Assembly (NCBI GenBank): GCA_020628085.1
Contig: JAHDFQ010000020.1
Coordinates: 1,775 to 40,175, forward strand
DNA length: 38,401 nt
Source: Saprospiraceae bacterium
GTDB taxonomy: Bacteria; Bacteroidota; Bacteroidia; Chitinophagales; Saprospiraceae
Direction of reading: 5' to 3'
Shown piece by piece: positions 33,080-38,401 of the stretch (positions within the stretch are counted from its first letter, which is position 1; every line of letters begins with the position of its first letter). The position numbers were made by a program, and so were the translations under genes. The notes below the pieces were generated by a model. That model did not search any database and was not told where the DNA came from. It saw nothing but the letters and a program-made list of their open reading frames with translations.

Positions 33080-35266
33080 ATGACCTTCCCCTTCCACCCA
33101 CAACTCGAAAGCATGGACTGCGGCGCAGCCTGCTTGCAGATGGTGGCAGCCTATCATGGAAAGCAATATAGTTTAGCTACATTACGAGAACGTTGCTTTG
33201 TAGATCGAGAAGGCGTTTCAGTGCGTGGGATTGCCGTAGCAGCAGAAAGCATTGGTTTTGATTGTGCTGTGTTTCAAATGACGTATCAATCGGAAGATAA
33301 AACAGAAGCAGCTTTGATGACCGTGCCATTACCCTGTATTGTACATTGGGGGAAAGATCATTTTGTGGTAGTGTATAAAGTCAATGCCAGATGGGTGTGG
33401 GTGGCTGATCCGAAGATTGGAAAACGAAAATTAGAGCGGGCTGTTTTTGAAGCAGCTTGCTTGAATGATGCGGGTGAAATGATTGCCATTTTACTAGAAA
33501 AAAATGTAGATTTTGATGCTTCTTATACCGAGAGCTTGAATAGAACAAAAGGATTTAGTTTTTTGATTCCGTATATCCGTCCTTACCGAAAATTGATCGT
33601 TCAACTCTGTATTGGATTATTAGTTGGGAGTATTTTTCAACTGATTTTTCCGTTCTTGACGCAGGCCTTAGTCGATACAGGTATTCAAAATCGAGATATT
33701 GATTTTATTTACCTGATTTTGGTGGCACAACTCATGATTTTTGCAGGACGAACGACCGTCGATGTCATTCAATCTTGGATTTTGCTTCATGTGGGGACAC
33801 GCATCAATGTTAGTTTGATTTCTGATTTTTTAAAGAAATTATTGGCTCTTCCGATTAAATATTTCGATCAAAAACATATCGGTGATCTATTGCAACGAGT
33901 AGAAGATCATCAACGGGTAGAAATCTTTTTAACTAGTGCCACACTCAAAACTATTTTTTCGGTTTTTCATATCCTCGTTTTTGGATTGGTATTATTAATT
34001 TATCATCGTGGTATTTTTCTAATCTTTCTGATTTCAAGTATCTTATATCTGGTTTGGATTTTTCTATTTTTACAAAAAAGAAGACAAATAGATCAAATCC
34101 GTTTTGAGCAATTGGCAGAAAATCAACATGCCATTATTGAAATGATCGAGGGCGCACAGGAGATCAAATTACAAGGCAGCGCACAGCGGCATCGCTGGGA
34201 ATGGGCAGGTATCCAAGCGCAATTGTTTCGTACAAGCGTACAGGCATTGAGTATCACACAATATCAAGATACAGGTGCTGGTATCATCAACCAAGTCAAA
34301 GACATTTTTATTTCTTTTGTGGCAGCAACCGCTGTTATCAATGGACAAATGACACTCGGTATGCTCTTGGCAGTTCAGTTTATTGTGGGGCAATTGAGCG
34401 GTCCGTTGTATCAATTAGTTGCCTTTATCCGCCTAGCGCAAGATGCCAAAATTAGCCTCGAACGACTCCATGAAGTGCATCAACAAGAAAATGAAGAATC
34501 AGAAAAAGATACCCTCATCAAAACTATTCCAAGTCCAGCAGATATTCAATTCAGTAACGTTTCTTTTCAATATAATTCATTGGGAAAACCTGTTTTAAAC
34601 GACATCAACATTCATATTCCACATGGAAAAACAACAGCAATTGTTGGACCCTCAGGAAGCGGAAAAACTACTTTAGTCAAGCTACTTTTAGGCTTTTACC
34701 AACCAACCAACGGGAATATTCAATTAGGAAATGTTCCGTTTGCTTCTCTTTCCAAAAAAGTGTGGAGAAAACACTGTGGGGCGGTCATGCAAGACGGTTT
34801 TTTATTTTCAGATACCATTGCTAAAAATATATCAGAAAGCGAATCTGGTATAGATACGCATCGTTTACAACTAGCTATTCAAACCGCCAATATTTCAGAT
34901 TTTATTCAAGAGTTACCACTAGGTTTGGAGACCAAATTGGGTTCAAAAGGGAATAATTTGAGTCAAGGACAACGCCAACGCTTACTCATTGCCCGAACGG
35001 TCTATAAAAATCCCGATTTTATCTTTTTTGATGAAGCCACCAATGCACTAGATGCTGATAATGAGCGAATCATTATGCAAAATATGACTCATTTTTTTGA
35101 AAATAAAACGGTCGTCGTTGTTGCCCACCGATTGAGTACGGTCAAGCACGCACATCAAATCATTGTGCTCGATCAAGGTCAGGTTGTCGAGATTGGTAAT
35201 CATCAAACATTAATTGCTCAACAAGGTGCATATTATCAGTTGGTCAAGAATCAATTAGAATTATAA
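33080..35266 (+). CDS. Peptidase C39 domain ABC exporter (bacteriocin-type)
   Basis: A protein of 728 residues with three domains. The N-terminal C39 cysteine peptidase has catalytic Cys14 in MDCGAACL, the His in WGKDHFVVV near 93, and VADPKIG supplying the Asp. The transmembrane domain (about 165-445) has six helices. The ATPase domain has Walker A GPSGSGKTT near 523, signature LSQGQRQRL near 626, Walker B FIFFDEATNALD and the H-loop VVVAHRLS. Such exporters cut double-glycine leaders from peptides and export them in the same step. No HlyD-type accessory gene and no obvious GG-leader peptide gene was found in the window, so its cargo is unknown. Confidence 0.92.
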   Translation: MTFPFHPQLESMDCGAACLQMVAAYHGKQYSLATLRERCFVDREGVSVRGIAVAAESIGFDCAVFQMTYQSEDKTEAALMTVPLPCIVHWGKDHFVVVYKVNARWVWVADPKIGKRKLERAVFEAACLNDAGEMIAILLEKNVDFDASYTESLNRTKGFSFLIPYIRPYRKLIVQLCIGLLVGSIFQLIFPFLTQALVDTGIQNRDIDFIYLILVAQLMIFAGRTTVDVIQSWILLHVGTRINVSLISDFLKKLLALPIKYFDQKHIGDLLQRVEDHQRVEIFLTSATLKTIFSVFHILVFGLVLLIYHRGIFLIFLISSILYLVWIFLFLQKRRQIDQIRFEQLAENQHAIIEMIEGAQEIKLQGSAQRHRWEWAGIQAQLFRTSVQALSITQYQDTGAGIINQVKDIFISFVAATAVINGQMTLGMLLAVQFIVGQLSGPLYQLVAFIRLAQDAKISLERLHEVHQQENEESEKDTLIKTIPSPADIQFSNVSFQYNSLGKPVLNDINIHIPHGKTTAIVGPSGSGKTTLVKLLLGFYQPTNGNIQLGNVPFASLSKKVWRKHCGAVMQDGFLFSDTIAKNISESESGIDTHRLQLAIQTANISDFIQELPLGLETKLGSKGNNLSQGQRQRLLIARTVYKNPDFIFFDEATNALDADNERIIMQNMTHFFENKTVVVVAHRLSTVKHAHQIIVLDQGQVVEIGNHQTLIAQQGAYYQLVKNQLEL

Positions 35267-35390
35267 TTTTCTTTTCATAAATCATATCAAACTTATCTAT
35301 TCATCGCTCGTTCTAGAAATGGCAAAGTTGTAGAGCATTTCTTAATTAAAACAACTATCTTCATTTTATTTGTATCTATTAAATAAATGT

Positions 35391-38309
35391 ATGTTCAAAC
35401 CTTTACATTCAATTTCTAACATTACTTTCATAGTTATATTTATTTGTAGCTATACTACATTTACTCAAGCACAAGCCTACTCCGATACTTATATCTGTGA
35501 AAAAATTCAAGAATACAAAACTGATCCACGAGGCCCGTTTAAAGATATTCGGTGGTTTTGCCCTGACGGTACAATCAATATGCCCCGTGTTCCGTGTACA
35601 GAAACAGGTGGTCATCAACATGCTCGCCATAAGGACATCGTTAATAATATTGCCAAAAATCGCCATATCTTCTTAGCACAAATTTTAACCAACACAGAAC
35701 CTAGCGACCTTTGGGATGCAAACAATAATCATTCTCGGATCAAGCAATATATTCTGGAAGATTATCTAAAAAGAATAGATGATGGCTGGGTCTTGCAAAT
35801 GGGACAATACTACAGAGGTGCGTTTCAAGTGGAAGATGAGCGGAAATGGGGAAAGGATTTTTTAGAATGGGTACTGCAATATAAAAGTAGAGTTATAGAA
35901 AATTTCTATCTGGTACGAGAAGCAACTCGAATTATTCCACATCATGAAGAAACCAATAGAACCTATAATATTCGTGCCGTTTCATTACAAATAGCTGATA
36001 ATTATCCTGCTTTCCAAGACATTCGTATCAAAATACATGGTCAGCCAGATGCAACAGACCTAAAAACGGTTCAAAACTTTTATAGTAAACATCAAGATAA
36101 ACTCAAACCCAATATTAAAGATCAATTCACGACTTTAATAAACGATTTAGAAACTGAATATACAGCTTCAAACATCCCTTTTTTAAAAAAGAATATTAAC
36201 CTTGTTTCTAGTCAAACGAACATTGGAAAAGATTTACGTTCCTTCATTCAAACCTTTGAAAATGATCAAAAAGGTGTTGCCTATTTAACTGCTGTGTCTG
36301 ATTTATTGCTACATATTAGACAAGAAATTCCGAATATTGGCAGTCGTCAACAACGTCTAGCCTTGATGGATATTTCGGTATCATTAGAACAAATTTACTT
36401 CCGAGAAATCAGTAACTGGTCAACTCAAAACTTACAAGAATTGAGCGAACAAATCTGCTACACGGCTCAGGCTGTAGCTGGTGCAGGTTATATGGAATTG
36501 TGGGAATGGGATGCGTTGAGTCCACAACTCGAACCGTTTCAAACTCCTACGGCTACGCTTCAACAACTAAAAGATTATACTAAACAAACACGCAAAGCAA
36601 TTGAATGGGGAACAAGTACGATCATTGCAACTTTTGATGAAGTCGTGCAAGAATATGCAGGTTTTGAACCGCTAGCAGTAGGTTTTATTGACGATCAAGT
36701 GCGAGGTTCTTTGTTGCTGCGTTTAGGACAACAAATTCAAGCGATCAGTCAATCAACGGAAACCCTTCAAGCCAATAATCATCAAATATTTAATCGAAAG
36801 GATGTTCAAGGTGTACGAGGTTTAAATGCAGGGTATGCACGAGGAAAACTTGTTTTGATTGACCCAACTATGTCTATTGATGAAGTAGATAACAAAAATA
36901 TTTACTTATTTCAACGACCTCCTTCCGATCTCAAACCCGTAGCAGGAATCGCCACCGTTTCTGAAGGAAATCCCGTTTCACACGTTCAGTTATTGGCTCG
37001 AAATCTAGGTATTCCGAACAGTGTTTTATCTATTGATATGTTTGAAGCTTTACAAAAATACAATGGTGAAAATATTTTTTACGCTGTTTCAACCGATGGA
37101 AGTGTGGTGATGAAATTGGCTAAAAACATGAGTGATGAAGAAAATGATTTGTTTGCAGAAGTCACCCGTTCTACTAATAAAGTGACCGTTCCAGTTGATA
37201 ATATTCGCTTATCACAAACCGATATTTTAAATATGAGAAATGTAAGTGCAAGTGATTCTGGAATACTTTGTGGGCCCAAAGCAGCTAATCTTGGCGAACT
37301 CAAACAGTTGTTTCCAGATGCTGTTGTAGAAGGTTTGGTTATACCCTTTGGTATTTTTAAGCAACACATGGAACAAAATATGCCCAATATGAACATGACC
37401 TATTGGCAGTTTCTAACCAACACCTTTAAGCAAGCGAAAGGTATGGAAGAACACGGATCATCTGATGCAGCCATCAATGATTTTGTATTAAGAGAACTAG
37501 CGGTGTTGAGAAAGGCGATCAAAAACATCCAATTAAGTTCTGCTTTTAAAACTCAATTACGAGCGCAATTTGTACAAGTTTTTGGAAATAATATAGGTCG
37601 AGTTCCTGTTTTTTTACGAAGTGATACCAATATGGAAGATTTGGAAAACTTCACAGGTGCTGGTCTCAATTTAACCAAATTTAACATTGTTCAAGAACAA
37701 GCTATTTTGGATGGCATCAAAGAAGTTTGGGCATCGCCCTATACCGAACGAAGCTATAAATGGCGGCAACAATACTTGCTCAATCCCGAAAACGTATTTC
37801 CGTCAATTCTGATTATTCCAACGGTAGATGTAGATTATTCGGGTGTTTTGATTACCACTGGAATTGAGTCGCAAGACCCTACCGATTTGACCGTCGCTTT
37901 TAGTCGTGGCGCAGGTGGCGCAGTGGATGGACAAGCCGCAGAATCATATTTATTACGAAAAGATCAAAGTAGCGTATTGCTCGCTCCTGCCCGTGAACGC
38001 ATGTATCGTAGATTGCCAACTTCGGGAGGTTCACTCATGAAAGCAACAACGTTTGAAACTCCAATTCTCAATGCTAAAAATTTGAATGAATTGCGTTCTA
38101 TTGCTTATGAAGTCGATCAACGATTTCCTAAAAAACAAGGTGTCGGTGGTCCGTATGATATTGAACTAGGTTTTAAAGATGATAAGGCCTATTTATTTCA
38201 AGTACGCCCTTTTGTTGAAAACGATCAGGCTGCACAATCTGAGTATTTAAACAAGTTAAATAACACAACCGATATGAATACGTCGATTGATTTAACTAAA
38301 GCATTTTAA
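35391..38309 (+). CDS. Secreted PEP/pyruvate-dikinase-like protein (GWD-like domain order)
   Basis: A protein of 972 residues. I use the ATG at 35391 because it gives a signal peptide (FIVIFICSYTTFTQAQA); the TTG at 35370 does not improve it. The N-terminal 450 or so residues are helical and unassigned. Then comes a phosphohistidine swivel domain (GVRGLNAGYARGKLVLI ... SEGNPVSHVQLLARNLGIPN, His in SHVQ). The C-terminal ATP-grasp domain follows, with GPKAANLGELKQLF, FLRSDTNMEDLENFTGAG and FSRGAGGAVDGQAAES. In PPDK and PEP synthase the ATP domain comes first. The order here is that of glucan, water dikinases. An exported ATP-using enzyme of this kind is unusual. Confidence 0.82.
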   Translation: MFKPLHSISNITFIVIFICSYTTFTQAQAYSDTYICEKIQEYKTDPRGPFKDIRWFCPDGTINMPRVPCTETGGHQHARHKDIVNNIAKNRHIFLAQILTNTEPSDLWDANNNHSRIKQYILEDYLKRIDDGWVLQMGQYYRGAFQVEDERKWGKDFLEWVLQYKSRVIENFYLVREATRIIPHHEETNRTYNIRAVSLQIADNYPAFQDIRIKIHGQPDATDLKTVQNFYSKHQDKLKPNIKDQFTTLINDLETEYTASNIPFLKKNINLVSSQTNIGKDLRSFIQTFENDQKGVAYLTAVSDLLLHIRQEIPNIGSRQQRLALMDISVSLEQIYFREISNWSTQNLQELSEQICYTAQAVAGAGYMELWEWDALSPQLEPFQTPTATLQQLKDYTKQTRKAIEWGTSTIIATFDEVVQEYAGFEPLAVGFIDDQVRGSLLLRLGQQIQAISQSTETLQANNHQIFNRKDVQGVRGLNAGYARGKLVLIDPTMSIDEVDNKNIYLFQRPPSDLKPVAGIATVSEGNPVSHVQLLARNLGIPNSVLSIDMFEALQKYNGENIFYAVSTDGSVVMKLAKNMSDEENDLFAEVTRSTNKVTVPVDNIRLSQTDILNMRNVSASDSGILCGPKAANLGELKQLFPDAVVEGLVIPFGIFKQHMEQNMPNMNMTYWQFLTNTFKQAKGMEEHGSSDAAINDFVLRELAVLRKAIKNIQLSSAFKTQLRAQFVQVFGNNIGRVPVFLRSDTNMEDLENFTGAGLNLTKFNIVQEQAILDGIKEVWASPYTERSYKWRQQYLLNPENVFPSILIIPTVDVDYSGVLITTGIESQDPTDLTVAFSRGAGGAVDGQAAESYLLRKDQSSVLLAPARERMYRRLPTSGGSLMKATTFETPILNAKNLNELRSIAYEVDQRFPKKQGVGGPYDIELGFKDDKAYLFQVRPFVENDQAAQSEYLNKLNNTTDMNTSIDLTKAF

Positions 38310-38372
38310 AAATTCTCTGTTCGTTAAAAGCCTACAACGTTATCGTTTAACATTAATTAAATCCCAAAATAT

Positions 38373-38401
38373 ATGCGTTTTTCCATTGCCATTTGTTTTA
38401 T
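38373..38401 (+). CDS. Start of a gene running off the window (partial)
   Basis: An ATG preceded by CAAAATAT begins MRFSIAICF and continues past the last base. The hydrophobic start looks like a signal peptide. It lies 63 bases after the dikinase-like gene on the same strand. Nothing more can be said. Confidence 0.4.

Overview
The window is a stretch of a low-GC Bacteroidota chromosome. Support comes from a type IX secretion (T9SS) sorting domain, signal peptides ending in '-AQ', the MoxR/Bat (aerotolerance) gene cluster, TIGR03643 and Lacal_2735 family genes, ABC permease-M1 peptidase fusions, TAnnTTTG-type promoter candidates and no obvious Shine-Dalgarno sites. Genus cannot be fixed from sequence alone. 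An aquatic lineage related to Saprospiria or Flavobacteriia is plausible. I found no rRNA, tRNA, CRISPR array, prophage or complete insertion sequence.

Layout. 1-1037: a long intergenic palindrome, then phosphatidylcholine synthase. 1060-3562 (minus): a lipoprotein gene downstream of a secreted zinc metalloprotease. The protease signal peptide is encoded by a (CTTT)10 tetranucleotide repeat, and its T9SS tail lies in another frame. 3755-5128: an orphan membrane protein. 5172-6653 (minus): a photolyase of the prokaryotic FeS-BCP lineage without the iron-sulfur cysteines. 6848-7222: two tiny plus-strand genes. 7258-11587 (minus): a photoreactivation cluster (SDR, Lacal_2735, flavin reductase-like, TIGR03643, second photolyase/cryptochrome, flavin reductase, DUF2256). 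11772-16285: an ABC ATPase and a permease-M1 peptidase fusion. 16324-18366: phosphopantetheinyl transferase, a small lipoprotein and a secreted orphan.

18611-30193 is an expanded MoxR-Bat cluster: MoxR ATPase, RsiV/DUF3298-like secreted protein, DUF58, BatD-like membrane protein, DUF559 endonuclease, BatA, BatB, BatC, a one-domain BatD paralogue, an unknown secreted protein and BatD. MoxR probably remodels a complex of the DUF58 and VWA proteins at the membrane, with BatC/BatD as envelope partners. 30895-32172 is an RhlE-type RNA helicase with a long structured leader. 32333-32966 holds two small membrane proteins, 33080-35266 a C39 peptidase-ABC exporter, and 35391-38309 a large secreted protein with a phosphohistidine domain followed by a PEP/pyruvate-dikinase-type ATP-binding domain. 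Another gene starts at 38373.

The gaps between genes are unusually structured. At least nine hold 100-160 bp imperfect palindromes. One family, with a rough 8-bp period and a shared core, fills the gaps at 7408, 10432 and 24415. Short hairpins with an ACT-N2/3-AGT apex follow several stop codons. The strongest candidate for something new is the protease whose secretion signal is written in a variable tetranucleotide repeat. Next are the DUF559-hairpin unit inside the bat cluster and the octamer-period palindromes.
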